NCBI GenBank assembly: GCA_028752905.1
Contig: JAQNBH010000014.1
Coordinates: 28,454,668 to 28,518,667, forward strand
Length of the DNA stretch: 64,000 nt
Direction: 5' to 3'
Origin: Cladorhizidae sp. MBARI D1340-BT2
Taxonomy: Eukaryota > Porifera > Demospongiae > Poecilosclerida > Cladorhizidae
The translations under genes and the position numbers were made by a program. Positions 23,172 to 34,067 of this stretch are shown in pieces (position 1 is the first letter of the stretch; every line of letters starts with the position of its first letter). The notes under the pieces are model-generated. The model saw only the letters and a program-made list of their open reading frames with translations, was not told the origin of the DNA and did no database searches.

Positions 23172-25522
23172 GAACTATCTTCCATGTCCAAGTTTATGCT
23201 TCTGAGATTTTCCAACATGCACTTCTCTACAGCATCCAAATCAATCTTCCAGCTCATCGGATTGGTCAGTTGGACCGTGTTCTTGTCCTAGCCTCACCTG
23301 TTAATGATATCTGTATTAATGCATGGGATTTCAATCACATTCAGCGCTTCTTACAGATGGATATTGGGATCAAGATGGAGTTATGTAAAGCCTGCCTGCA
23401 TGTTGCGCAAAATAAGAGCATCACCTTTGTCATGGACAAGAGGTTCATCAAAAACTGCACGGAATTTCTATGTCGAGAATCTAATATCAATTCAAATCCT
23501 GTCAACCAGAATGGATTTACAGTTTATAATGTGCCGCACAGTTGCCTGCAAATTGCTGATAAACCAGCTCCATCTATTTATTCTGAATGTGAAGAGCCTA
23601 TTGCTAGTAGCTTGCCCGACCATGCGTATGACTTGGTAGCTCACGAGGAGTGTTCCACGACATCAAATGATGAAATGGACTCAAGAGGCAGGGAATTGCA
23701 GGAAACCAACTTAGATAAGCCTTATTTTCAGCGTGATAATTCTTCCGCTGTTAGGTTGCCAGCTCCAGCTATGGTTCAGTCTCCATCTCTGATTATAACA
23801 AAAACCACAGCATCTCCATGTAAGGTGTTGGTTCCTTCATCTTCCCCAACTCATAGCCACAATCCTGTCATGTCTCCTTCTTCTTCCCCTTCGTCGTGTG
23901 GTGAATCTTCTTTTCAGGTGGACGAAATTATTACATCTGTGTCTGGTGCACGTTCTTCAGCAGATGTAATATGTACTACTAATACCAAAGCAACACATGC
24001 TTCATCTACTGATATTCCTCCTCGAAATATCACCAGAGAAAAGCATGCGACCTCGATTCCTGCCTCATCTTCTTCTGCAATGTCGCATGGTAACCTTCAG
24101 ACACAGCTCTTGCAGAGCACAACTGGTCCCTTGAATAGTCCCTACCAAGGAAGTAGTCATACCAAGGAGAGAAGCCCGCTGGGAAACAAGCCTTGGGAGA
24201 ATGGAAGGTTTCACTTACTTAAATCTGTCCCTTTACCCCCTAGGGGATTACGTGCCAGATCTGGGATGCAAGAGGAGCTAGATCCAGCACATATGATTCA
24301 GTCAAAATCTGCACCTCCCAACAGAAGAGTAGAAAGAAATCAAGGAGATTGTTCTACAAGATCACATTATCTCACAAAGCATGATAGTGGAGCATTAGCC
24401 ACATCCATCAATGGTAACCTCCAAGAATTTACCATGCATAAGAGTGACATGCACCACTCTACGTACCCACAAGGAAGTGTTCCACTCCACTGTGTTCCTT
24501 TGCGCTACACCCCCACTTCAAATCAATCTGTCAGTAGTCAACAAAGATCTTGTACTTGGGATTCATCTATGGATCTTACCAGATCACAGAGCAGCAACGA
24601 CCTGAAGAAATGCCTTGCTCAAATTCGTGTGAGGTCCCCAACAGAAGCAAGTCAGATGTTTAAGTCTTCCATGAGTCGAACAGTCAGCGACAACAGTCTG
24701 GATCAAAGTTTCAAGGACTCTGGACCAAGTAACCAGCCCAGACTTCACTTTACCTCACCATCTCCAGGCTTCTGTACAGAAGGAAGTGATTTGGAAGACA
24801 CCGAGTTTTTTCAGGAAGTACAAAAGTTAAATATTGTAGATCCAGGTCATATGATTCAAAAGGACCACAAGATGTCACCGGGGAAACTGAGATCTGAGCA
24901 TGCCAAAATAGCCAAGCAAGTAGGAGGAGTTGGACTCGGGTTGAGAGGAAGAAGAGGAGAAGAAGGAGACTGGCTTGATATTTCACATAGGGAGTTTTCT
25001 TTTGCTAGTGGCAGGAGAGTTACACTACCCAATGCATTAGAAGACTCTGGCTACACCAACACAGACAGTAGGAGTTCATACAGGCACCAACATGACATTG
25101 CATGTATGGGCAACCAACGCATTTCTGGTGCCAGGAGAATTACAATATCAAATGTATTAGAAGAAATTGACAACAAAATATATCTTCAGCTATTAGATGA
25201 TAATTGTTACAAACACTCCATTTCATTTCCACCTGACAAGCCTTCTTCATTTGAGTTACCCGATCGTCCAAGGAAAAGTAGGGAGCCAATGAAACTTGAT
25301 TTGGCTGTGAATTCGTGGAGCTCTTTTTCAAAAGCTGCTTCAGACTCATCTTGGCATTATGGAAATTCCATAGATTCAGGGGTTTTGGATATGGAACATA
25401 TCCATAACTTTAGCACAGCTACAAATGATTTGCCCAGAAATACTAAGCCAGTTCGCTCTCCATCACCAAGGCTGCAATCGACTGACAGTAGCAGTGTGAA
25501 TGACTTCGGACCAGGACTGTGA
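23172..25522 (+). CDS. Dok/IRS-like adaptor, exon with PTB domain and long C-terminal tail
   Basis: The exon follows a pyrimidine tract ending ttttctctag and encodes 783 residues to a TGA. Residues 1 to about 95 read as an IRS-type PTB domain: GTIFHVQVYASEIF, then NAWDFNHIQRF (the WPxxxIRRF-like strand), then a helix. Such domains bind NPxY-type phosphotyrosine on receptors. The tail is Ser/Pro-rich with candidate docking tyrosines: YNVP near 119 (YxxP, as in Dok proteins), YTNT near 628 and YGNS near 730 (YxN, Grb2-type). No YxxM is seen, which argues against a classical PI3K-binding IRS tail. Two short motifs recur: DP[AG]HMIQ, and GRRVTLPNALED / ARRITISNVLEE. No in-frame ATG sits near the exon start, so translation must begin upstream, consistent with joining to the PH exon at 13276. 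It is the only long intact host frame in the window. Confidence 0.85.
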
Positions 25523-25995
25523 AACAAACCCGAACTACTCGAGGACTTAGTTGTTGTTGTCCAATTAGTGGTTTTCTCTATAAATTTAGTTAAATTGGGC
25601 ATTATTGCATAAAAACTGCCTATCATTGTTGCTCATTTCTTTGTCCCTGCCAACAAACTAGTGAATCTGCTACATATCATGACTGTTCCCATGTATATAT
25701 TTCTCTGCTGTGTACTGTGCACTGTTATTTGCCTTTTCTGAAAAACGACTGGTTGCTAGGAACTATGTGCTCCTCTAGGAGTCAAAGACACCAGATGCAT
25801 ATTACGTGCATAATGTCAATGGCTAAAGAAATCTGGCAATGCTGATAATATGGTGTGATTGTGGCTTAATCTTGAAGGGATTATGTGTAAAGTACATATA
25901 GTTGGGTGATTCATGTCACAAAACCCTAGTATGTCTAACGGGGACTAACAAATCCCTAATGAATATGGTTAGTTTGCACTGCTCTGGACTGGGGG

Positions 25996-26020
25996 AATAA
26001 AAACTACTGGCAAGAATAAA
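25996..26020 (+). promoter_or_regulatory. Polyadenylation signals of the adaptor gene
   Basis: Two AATAAA hexamers (25996-26001 and 26015-26020) lie about 480 bases after the stop codon. They would end a 3' UTR of roughly 500 bases. Confidence 0.5.
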
Positions 26021-26848
26021 GCACCGGCCCACAAGCCATTTGTGTACCATTAGGACGAGGCCTGTTCACTTCCATTGCAAATGATGTTATTTTTATTGGA
26101 TCCTGTTTCACTCCTTGTGATTCTTGTGCGTCGTCTTTTCTCTCCTTTCATCCATTTTACAATATTTTTATGGCAATTTCATGAACAACCTGTCCCCCCC
26201 CCCCCTTATTTAAAAATAGGGGCTTTATTGCATTGCACATTGCACTTCTGCGAAATGTAAATGGACGTTAATGTGACTTATTTTTCTAATTTTTGCATTT
26301 CAACCCAAGTATTAATAGACCTCATAAGAGGGCCGGGCATCAAACGAGTTGAATGAGCTCTGAGGTTCAATATGGTTTAATAGGCCGGTGTAAAAAAAAC
26401 TTTTTTTGTTTGGTCAAGGCCCTGGCCCATTTTAAGCACTGGGCTGGGATCTGGCCATCCCTTTATTTTTCAATCTTGGTGGAAGAAATACTTTTAATAA
26501 AGAAGTAATGCTGTTATAATTATGTTTGGTTTGTAGACTCGAACTGCGACATAAGAGAGGGAAATTTTGCAAGTTACCATTTTTATCTGGGTTACTGGTC
26601 AAGCAATTGCTATATACTTGTGCCCTGGGATAGCCTTGACCAGGTATATAGGTCTTATGTCAAGAACCTTGATGGAGCAATCAGTGAGTGGATTGGGTTA
26701 CAAGCACTGTTAAAAACAACTCCCCTTTGGCTGTTAAATACGGTTATACCCATTGTGCTGGGCACTGCTTAAATTCTCTTGTGGCATTCTCCTACAATTT
26801 GAAATGCGATTGAAAACATGTGCCATTTTTCTTGTAAGGTCCTAAACA
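26021..26848. other. Unassigned intergenic sequence
   Basis: Contains a poly-C run (26192-26203) and AT-rich DNA. No gene or repeat recognised. Confidence 0.45.
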
Positions 26849-27155
26849 CAGACCTGCCAACCCCAGAATCATGAAAATCTGGAGATCCCCCCAAAAATCC
26901 TCAAAAGATCTGGAGATTTGGTATAAAATCTGGTTATCATTCATAACATAGCATGCTAAGCATACTAAATTAATCCCCCCTCCCCCCCCCCCAAATAACA
27001 CACTGCTATCAGTTTAATGATTCTGATTATAGCAAGAAGTTGCCCTTTTTGCATGGTCCTAAATTTTCTCATCAGGCACCCAGTGTTAACAGGGAACTTC
27101 AGTTCTCAGGGAATGCTAGCTTCATGGCTAGAATGCTTGACAAAGTGCCATGAGC

Positions 27156-28962
27156 CAGAGTTGCCAACCGTCCCGGAATGGCCGGGACAGTCCCGGAATT
27201 TTGAGCCTTGTCCCGGTGGTGTCCTTGTCCCGGAAATGTCCCGGAATTTACAGCTACGCGCACCTTGCGCTTCCACTCGCTTAGATGGCCACTGCAGTCT
27301 CAAGCTTGTTTAGTTTAGTCCTTTAACACTCGTAAAGCAACAAAAACAAGACACTTTTTAGCAGAGAAAAACTTCAGATAAGCTCCAGCGGTGTGCGAGA
27401 CAACCTTTGACCTTGTTTCGATTGGAGGTGCGGCACTCAGTGAAACTTCTCAGCACGTTATCTTTTATTGCCATTTTGAAACTGCAAAAAAAAAACATTA
27501 GGTGCTTCATATAAACTCTCTTGGGGTTTTGCTGGGTAACACCCATAGAGCATTGACAGGTGCTGAAATAACCATTCAGAACTTGTGACATTAGTTATAA
27601 AAAAATTATCACAAGTTTCAAAGGTATAAATAAAAAATATATAATGAAATTGATTGACAAAGTAAGTAAGCATGGAATACAGCAAATACAGGGTATATAA
27701 TAACAATACAGGGTAAATAATAACATACAAGTGTGCTGCTTGTGTTCAATGCAATAGTAATGTCAGTAGTCTTGCCTTCATTTTAGGTCACTTGTATATA
27801 TGCCCGATGTACTCTGTGTGCAATCGACTTTGGTGTTACCCATGGTGGCCGTAAGAAACATAAGGATATGTCAAAGGCTGTGCTATCAACTATTCCAATC
27901 ACCTCTCTCTTCAACATCACAGAAGTGATCAAGTAATCTAAGCAGAGGTCAGGTGGGCTACATTTGTTGCTAAGCACAACATATCCTTTCTGTCTAGTGA
28001 CCATGCCACCAAGCTTTTCAGCAAGATGTTCCCAGACTCAGAAATTGCAAAGAAATTATCCTGTTCCCACACCAAAACCACCGCCATAGTGAAGAAAGCT
28101 CTTGCTCCTTACTTCACACAGAGAGTTATGGAGTCAATGTCAAGTGGTCCATTCTCTTTGATGATTCCCATGACAAGAGGGATAAGTCTTGCATAATTCT
28201 TTTGAGGCTTCTTGATCCACAGGTAGGTGAAGTACGGACGAGATTCTTGGATATGCCTGTTGTGAACATTGATATAGCTACCAACTGGAGTCACTGACTA
28301 AGAATGGGCTCAGCTTTGACAATGCAGTGTCTTTCATGTCTGATACCACCAATGTTATGAAAGGAGTGAGGCCAGGTGTGCAGAAGCTGATTAAGGATGA
28401 GATCCCAACTTTGTATGATGTTGGTTGCACTGCCATTTGGCTGATTTAACAGTCAAAGCTGGTTTGAAGGTACTCCCAGTAAACATTGATCAGCTCTTCA
28501 TCGACATATTCTACTACTGCAAGAGAGCAGCAATTTGACTATGGTGTTCACTTTTCACCACTGAGCCAGGGGTGATTTTGAAGCATTGCCCCACACGATG
28601 GCTCAGCTTGCTGAAGTGTGTGAATCATTACCTTCAGGCAGTATGATGGTTTGAAGTCATTCTTCTTGTCTTGTGAGGAAGCTGAACAGCTAAGGTCTGT
28701 AGCATTCTTTCAAGGCATGAGAATCCTCTGACGAAACCTCTGCTGTTCTTTTATCTTGCAATGGATCAATTCAACCGCCTCTTCCAGAAATCTACAGAGA
28801 ATACTACCTCACAGCTGTATGATGAGATGAACCGGTTAGTTAGGTCGCGTATAAAATTAATGGCGTGGTCACAAGGGAAAGGCGCGCGCTAATTAGGGGA
28901 CGTGGTCGAAAATTCGCGCCGTATATAAAATTAATGTCCCGGAATTAACTTATGGAAAGTTG
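27156..28962 (+). mobile_element. Inner hAT element nested in the outer transposon
   Basis: The left end cagagttgccaac is followed by at least four gtcccgg(aat) repeats. The right end again has gtcccggaatt and then gttgg. ccatgagc (27148-27155) and gcatgagc (28963-28970) flank it as an 8-bp target duplication with one mismatch, the hAT length. The right terminal repeat is incomplete. It carries the transposase relic at 27785-28860. Confidence 0.65.
27785..28860 (+). pseudogene. hAT transposase relic (ZNF862-like) of the inner element
   Basis: In broken frames the plus strand gives, in family order, CTLCAIDFGVTHGGRKKHKD (zinc finger), FSKMFPDSEIAKKL, KKALAPYFTQRVMESMSSGP leading into FSLMI (start of the DUF4371 catalytic core), LLDPQVGEVRTRFLDMPVVN, ILKHCPTRWLSLLKCVNHY, and finally KSTENTTSQLYDEMNRLV. 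Nearly the full N-terminal two thirds is present, with at least five frameshifts or stops. The C-terminal part is missing from this copy. It is non-functional. Confidence 0.85.
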
Positions 28963-29284
28963 GCATGAGCTTCATTCACACATTGCCCAGCGGGTCTTAT
29001 TGACAATGCTCAAGAGTCATTCTCTTCAGAATTACTGTGAGGGAGGACAACTACCTCAGCGACACGGAATAGGTATTTGAAACGCTGACAAAGTAGTTCG
29101 GATAAGCAGATATCCAAAAAAAAAAAAATCATGAATGTAATTAAAATGCTGAATCACGTTGGAATTATTTTCAATATCCTTTTAATCTGCAGGTCCTTGG
29201 GATAATAAGAAGCTCACTTCCTGGTACTAGAAGGATTTAGGTCCTCAGTAACTGGCATGCTGTTTACATACATATTTTTTCATA

Positions 29285-29497
29285 TTATTTATATTCATAA
29301 TGTATTTTCTCTGAGCAAATAGTCCACCGACTGCAGTGCCTTGGGGCTTGCTCCCTTTTCTGAACGAACCACAGATATAAAGCATTTGCTTTAGCAAGGC
29401 GCATGACTTTGCGAGCTGAACTTATCCCCCGACAGTCAAGGTTGTCTGCGAACTCGCGAAGTTTGGCTTCGTTATTTTTTATCTCCGTTATTGTCAA
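29285..29497 (-). pseudogene. Possible CENP-B-type DNA-binding domain fragment
   Basis: A minus-strand frame of 70 codons includes RKVMRLAKANALYLWFVQKR and, further on, ICSEKIHY. This is the pattern ALYxWFxQKR...xxCEKA of the second helix-turn-helix in pogo/Tigger transposases and CENP-B. It is a fragment inside the outer transposon. It could be the remains of that element's own protein or of another insertion. Confidence 0.45.
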
Positions 29498-29812
29498 CTT
29501 CCCTACGCCTACTCTTCCGCTAGTCCCGCTTGACTGGCTTCATTTGATATCTTTTTTTGGAATGGCTATCTTTGACTCGATCGACAAAACTACTCTCTTC
29601 CTTTTGCTGGCTAACAACTTATTTGCAGATAGACGATCATTACCAGGTTTATTATTTAATCTGGGTTCGAGCGTTCGAGGTTCGAGGGTATACATTTTTT
29701 TACCCTGATCTTTAAAAAATCAATTCCTCGGTGAATTGGGTATTCAATCGGGAGATCTGGAGATTAGTGTTGAAATCGGGTTACACCCGGGTGAGTTGGC
29801 AGGTCTGTAAAC

Positions 29813-29875
29813 AGTACCAGCTTTTAGTTGGTGGGCTCTAATAACCAGCTTTTAGTTGGTGGGCTCTAATAAGGG
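29813..29875. repeat. Two-copy tandem duplication
   Basis: Two nearly identical copies of a 32-bp unit, accagcttttagttggtggg plus ctctaataa, lie immediately right of the outer transposon. Confidence 0.9.
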
Positions 29876-30109
29876 GCACCTCCTTTTTTAGACATGCAGA
29901 ATTAGATGCCAGACTATAAGACACACTGCATAGCAACACTTCTATTCTACAATAGCTTCAAGTTTGTTGTTGTGGCATATGAGGTCATTGGCCTGGAATT
30001 GCATAAGGGGAGTCTCAGTGCTGACTTTTGTACCTCTTCTTGGGACCCTGAATCACAGAGTAAAGCTACTTCTACTGCACACTATAACTGATCTTGAATC
30101 AATTTTCTT

Positions 30110-30860
30110 TCACATTTGGCAGGAATTACTGTAAAACTACAAGGGAAATCATTAGACAGAGACTGAGTGGGTGCATAGAGTCGGGCTTGTTTTATTTTGA
30201 CTTTCTACTGGTCAGCAAGACAAAATATTGCTGCCGAGTTCAACATAATCTTGGAACATGCAAAGAGAATGGCAATAGCTGTTGGTGTAGAAACCCAGCA
30301 TGCCCAGAAGTTGTGGTAGGCAGAGAAATGGACCAATTGTACAGTAGAGGAATGTGTTGTTTAGTAGCTAGCTATAGATCGTATTGTTTCAGATCTACAA
30401 TCGCCCCATGTGAAAACTGCTTTCTTGCTACTTTTCCTTGTGCCTTCAGTAATGGGGGAGGGTGTTTCTGTCCACTTTTGCAATTTGTGATCTACATTCA
30501 CCTGAATTGTTTCCATCAGAGTTTGCTTTGTGGAAGCATATGTTTGCATCCAGCCCTGATAAATCATGTTCTTTCCTCTTGAGCTGCTGCTTATGAAGAA
30601 GTATGATCAACTGATTGTCCCCCCATCCCCAAAATTGTTGATTTAAAATTGCCTGCACTATCCCCGTGACTTCATGTGAATATGAGTGTCTTGCTGTCTG
30701 CCATCTGCACAACTATATCTGCTGTACAATGACTGAGGAGAGGTTGACCTCATTAGCTTTTGATGCATATATAGCCATTACAATCATAACAAATGTGGTA
30801 GTTATCTTTTTTCTTAAGATCCAGCCAAGGAGATTGTGAGATTGCAAGACTGCGCTTGAG
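30110..30860 (+). pseudogene. hAT transposase relic, C-terminal half
   Basis: Plus-strand pieces in order are ITVKLQGKSLD, EFNIILEHAKRMAIAVGVET with QHAQKLW, HVKTAFLLLFLVPSVM, LHSPELFPSEFALWKHMF and MTEERLTSLAF. These match the middle-to-C-terminal region and hATC end of DUF4371-type hAT transposases. The frame changes repeatedly. The 162-codon open frame at 30094-30582 reads the wrong frame for most of this and is not a gene. Confidence 0.75.
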
Positions 30861-30999
30861 TATTCAGTGGTGGATCCAGGGGGTTTAGGTAGGAACCCCC
30901 TCCATCCCAAACTTAGTAGTAGCTGGATAATTTACTAAAAAAAAGCTCAGTGATTCTTATGCTCCACTATTCCTGCAAGTTTAGTTGATGGTCTCCTCG

Positions 31000-31270
31000 C
31001 ATAAGTGGTTCTCATGCCATAATTGTTGGTGTGTCAATAGTGGATTAATTATTATTATAATTCTGGCACAGCGATCTAGCACTGCCCCTCTAACATGACA
31101 CATCATGTGGAACTTGAGCAGCTGTATTTCACTGGTGTCTATTGTGTAACCCAAGCTAACTGAGGTGATGAAGAGATCTGTTGGCCTGGGTTCTTGGTTA
31201 AAGAACAAAAAGTCCTCGGAGGAAAATTGTAAGACTTTGTTATTCTTTATCACTATTATAATAACTTATA
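31000..31270. other. Unassigned sequence between hAT relics
   Basis: No recognisable coding content. A minus-strand 90-codon open frame (30981-31253) has no family features. Confidence 0.4.
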
Positions 31271-31281
31271 CACTAATTATG

Positions 31282-32100
31282 CAATGGATCAACCTACTAC
31301 AGTTTCCCCTCAAACTGAATCAGCCCAGTTAGAGCCTGAACCTAGTTCCTCAAGCTTGGCATCTCCTCTTTCACTTCTTTTTTCTCTCTCTCCTCCTGCC
31401 TATCCTGGACATTGGCATTTTGTACAAATTTAAATCACCTACCACAAGGCATTCCAGCGACATTAGGCAGCAAAAGTTAGGGCTCTTTGTAACAAAGCCT
31501 CTTCAAGTATGGACTAAGCAGTCTTCAGCTTTTCTTCGCCATGAAGAGCAACATTACCATCATGATTCAAGGACAAAAATGGTTGATTTCAGGTTTCATG
31601 TTCCGCTACTCGAACCCAGAATGTTGCTTGCATGCTCGGCAAGCAACATGAATAATACCACGGTGTGGAGTCACTGTTGGAGTGTGTTTGCTTTTGTGCA
31701 ATGCAATTATATTTAGCTCTTTCTTTTTGAGGTCACAGAGATCACTTCACAGCAACAGCATTGGATAATAAAGGTGATTTTATTGACCTTGTCCAGTTCA
31801 GGGCTAAGATGAGGTGCTTTGCACACATCTGGGGAAAATATCTCTGTGTATACCTCTAGGATCATCTAAAATGAAATGAACTCCATAGTAGGTAGCACAA
31901 TAATAAAAGATGGCAGATGAGTTAAAAGATTGTGCTAATTTGGAGCAGGTTTCAGTAGTGATAAGATTTGCTGATGCTGTCAAACAAATTATAGAAGAAT
32001 TTCTTGATTTTATTAGTGTAGAATGCACTACAGGTTTTCCATCACAACTGCTCTTCTTACTTGGCTTCAAGCACATGACACAGAGTTGTATTCTGTAGAG
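31282..32100 (+). pseudogene. hAT transposase relic, N-terminal half
   Basis: It starts with MDQPTTVSPQTESAQLEPEP. Near 31480-31580 it reads KPLQVWTKQSSAFLRHEEQH, the TTF-type zinc finger pattern (Gly/Trp, Phe, His, His) found before DUF4371. At 31906-32100 it reads ADELKDCANLEQVSVVIRFA, the catalytic-start motif in which ADET(T)D has become ADELKD. This relic is N-terminal and the neighbour at 30110-30860 is C-terminal, so they may be pieces of one rearranged copy. Confidence 0.65.
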
Positions 32101-32370
32101 GCAGTATGTATTGTGCGTTTTCAGGCAAGGATCTGTCTAGTATGCCCTATAGCTTTATATACTCACTCTCTGAGGCACTAGTTAAATCTTTGTATTATGA
32201 AAGCCAATGGTCTTGTTTCTGAAATTGTGAAGTTCAATTATCCCCAAAGTGTCAGTTTTTTCCAGCATGTTATTGATCACCTGCAGAGAAAAGAGTTTGA
32301 CTCAAGGACTTGTGCCGGACATGCTGGTTTCAGAGCAAAGATTCCTATTTGGTCTTTTGCGACTTGTATC

Positions 32371-32588
32371 TAGAAGATAGTACACTGTACATTTACTAAC
32401 AGATCGAACTGGACTCAAAATAGATCACGTCATTAGCAATGTGCACAGTAACTGAAGCATGGTGAGTGCATGCATAATGGGTAAAGGGCCAATTAGGTAA
32501 AGGGCCAATTAGGTAAAGGGCCATACGTACGCAATGTTAATACAGTATATGAGTTCAGCTAGGGCTACAGAGAGTCCAATTGTCTCTA
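32371..32588 (-). repeat. 3' LTR (left copy)
   Basis: 218 bp. It matches the right LTR except for three base changes and one extra 16-bp taaagggccaattagg unit (three copies of the gggcc/gggtc word here, two in the other). Confidence 0.95.
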
Positions 32589-32604
32589 CCTCCCCCAAGA
32601 AGGC
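32589..32604 (-). promoter_or_regulatory. Polypurine tract
   Basis: On the minus strand, cttgggggagg abuts the 3' LTR, the expected place for the plus-strand primer. Confidence 0.7.
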
Positions 32605-32606
32605 AG

Positions 32607-33285
32607 TCAGGTCTTCTTATAGTTGAGTCTGTCGACGGGTTTTGGGCCCCGTTTGCTTCTTCGTAAGGGGGGGTGGAGGGGGGGGTTTGGGGTCTGCAAT
32701 CGTCTGGGGAGTGCAGAGCGTTTCGTGGCAGGGGTGGTGGGGTGGGGGCTAGGTGTGTCCAGTGTGCGGGTGACTTGGGCGTAGGATCGTGGTTGTGAGT
32801 CGGCTGTAGTGGTGGTGTGCGGCGGAGAGCTGCTATCCTGCGCGGCGGTCGGGTTCCCGGGCAGCGATGGTATGGGTATTGGGGGTATCACTGGAGTGGA
32901 GGCGGTCGGTGTTGGCCTGGCGGGCGGAGGGGTGGGGGGAAGTGGCCCGGTGGGTGCAGGGGCGTTCGGTGGTGTCGCTTGGAGGGGCTGGGTCGAGGTT
33001 GGTAGTGGAGTTGATGGGCCGGTCGTGTCCGTGTCGAGTGTTGGGATTGGGCCAGGGATGGTTGTGCTGGCTGGGGGGTCAACAGTGCGACGAGTATGAT
33101 CCGGTTCCATGAGGTTCGGATCATACTGACGAAGGAATCGGCGGTTTCTTGTGGTGAGTCGCCCAGAGCCATCTGTGCGGACCGCATACTGGTGATACTG
33201 AAGCACTTCGACAACGGTGCCAGTCTTGTCCCACTTGTTAGGGTGGCGTCCCGATTGGTTTTGGACTAGCACCGTGTCTCCGCAC
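32607..33285 (-). pseudogene. Integrase C-terminal domain and proline-rich tail
   Basis: It begins near VLVQNQSGRHPNKWDKTG and continues VEVLQYHQYAVRTDGSGRLT with RNRRFLRQYDP, the SH3-like C-terminal domain of Ty3/gypsy integrases. About 130 residues of Pro/Thr-rich sequence follow to a stop at 32607. No chromodomain is seen. It is in a different frame from the catalytic integrase domain; the shift lies at about 33290-33330. Confidence 0.85.
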
Positions 33286-33289
33286 TTCA

Positions 33290-34067
33290 GTGGTGAGAGG
33301 CCTTGAGCGTGCTCGTCCCGAGATGGTGCGTTTGGAGAGGGCTCTTTCCCTTAGTTCGAGCTTGTCGCTCCAATCTGGGTGGGGTCGGTATTTTTGTGGC
33401 AGTCCGGGGATGAGGTCTCGGGTGGCTCTCCCGAATAAACACAATGCGGGGGAAATCTTGGTGGTGGGGTCGGGTCCGTTCCTATACTGAAGGAGTGCCT
33501 TGTGGAAGTCGTCCGATAGGGCGCCCGCTGGTCCGGTGTTGCCCGCGATTAGGCGCTTCATAGTCTTGACGGCAACCTCCGCACGGCAGTTGGCGTGGGG
33601 GTTGTATGCGGAGGCTAAGCGGTGGTGGACGCCCCATGTTCGGAGGAATGTTCGGGTGTCGTGGGACGCAAATTCTGGTCCGCCATCTGAGGTGAGCGTG
33701 TCTGGGATGCCAAAAGTCGAAAATGTGTCACGGAGCGCCCTCATGAGTCCAGATGCCCCATCTCTGGAGCGGGAGACAATGGGCCAATTAGAGAACCGGT
33801 CGACCAGCAACAAGTACGCGACTCCCTCGTGGTGGAAGAAGTCCGCACAGATGTGCTGGAAGGGGTACTCTGGCTCCACTGGAGTGGTCGATGGCATGGC
33901 GGGTTGAGATGGGGCGTTGCCGTTGCAGGTGGCGCACCGATTGCGTGTGTCGGCGATGTCCTTTGTCTCTCGATGAGTGATGTGAGCTCCTGTAGGGTGG
34001 TGTCTGACGCTGTGGCAATCTGCAGGGATTCCCAGTTCAGTGGTATGCCCGTGATGGCTGCGCACAT
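33290..34067 (-). pseudogene. Integrase catalytic core, N-terminus deleted
   Basis: Recognisable parts are CATCNGNAPSQP (the CxxC half of the zinc-binding domain), CADFFHHEGVAYLLLVDRFS (first Asp), TSDGGPEF (second Asp) and NCRAEVAVKTMKR (Glu), so the DDE triad is intact. Just before it, a piece in another frame reads IPLNWESLQIATASD and LQELTSLIE, the usual linker after RNase H. The region that should hold the HxxH half of the zinc finger is missing, so about 80-100 codons were deleted near 33960-33990 together with a frame change. Confidence 0.85.

Larger units (their letters stand above)
26849..29807. mobile_element. Outer DNA transposon with 13-bp terminal inverted repeats
   Basis: The left end cagacctgccaac (26849-26861) is answered exactly by gttggcaggtctg (29795-29807). 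TAAACA flanks both sides (26843-26848 and 29808-29813), a candidate 6-bp target duplication. Near both ends there are repeated aaatctggagat/gatctggagatt words, typical of transposase-binding subterminal repeats. It holds a second nested element (27156-28962) and, on its right side, a minus-strand frame resembling a CENP-B-type DNA-binding domain. The terminal sequence is hAT-like; the 6-bp duplication is shorter than the usual 8. Confidence 0.75.

Noticed and set aside
30094..30582. Cysteine-rich 162-codon plus-strand open frame
   Set aside because: Recognisable hAT motifs lie in other frames over the same bases.
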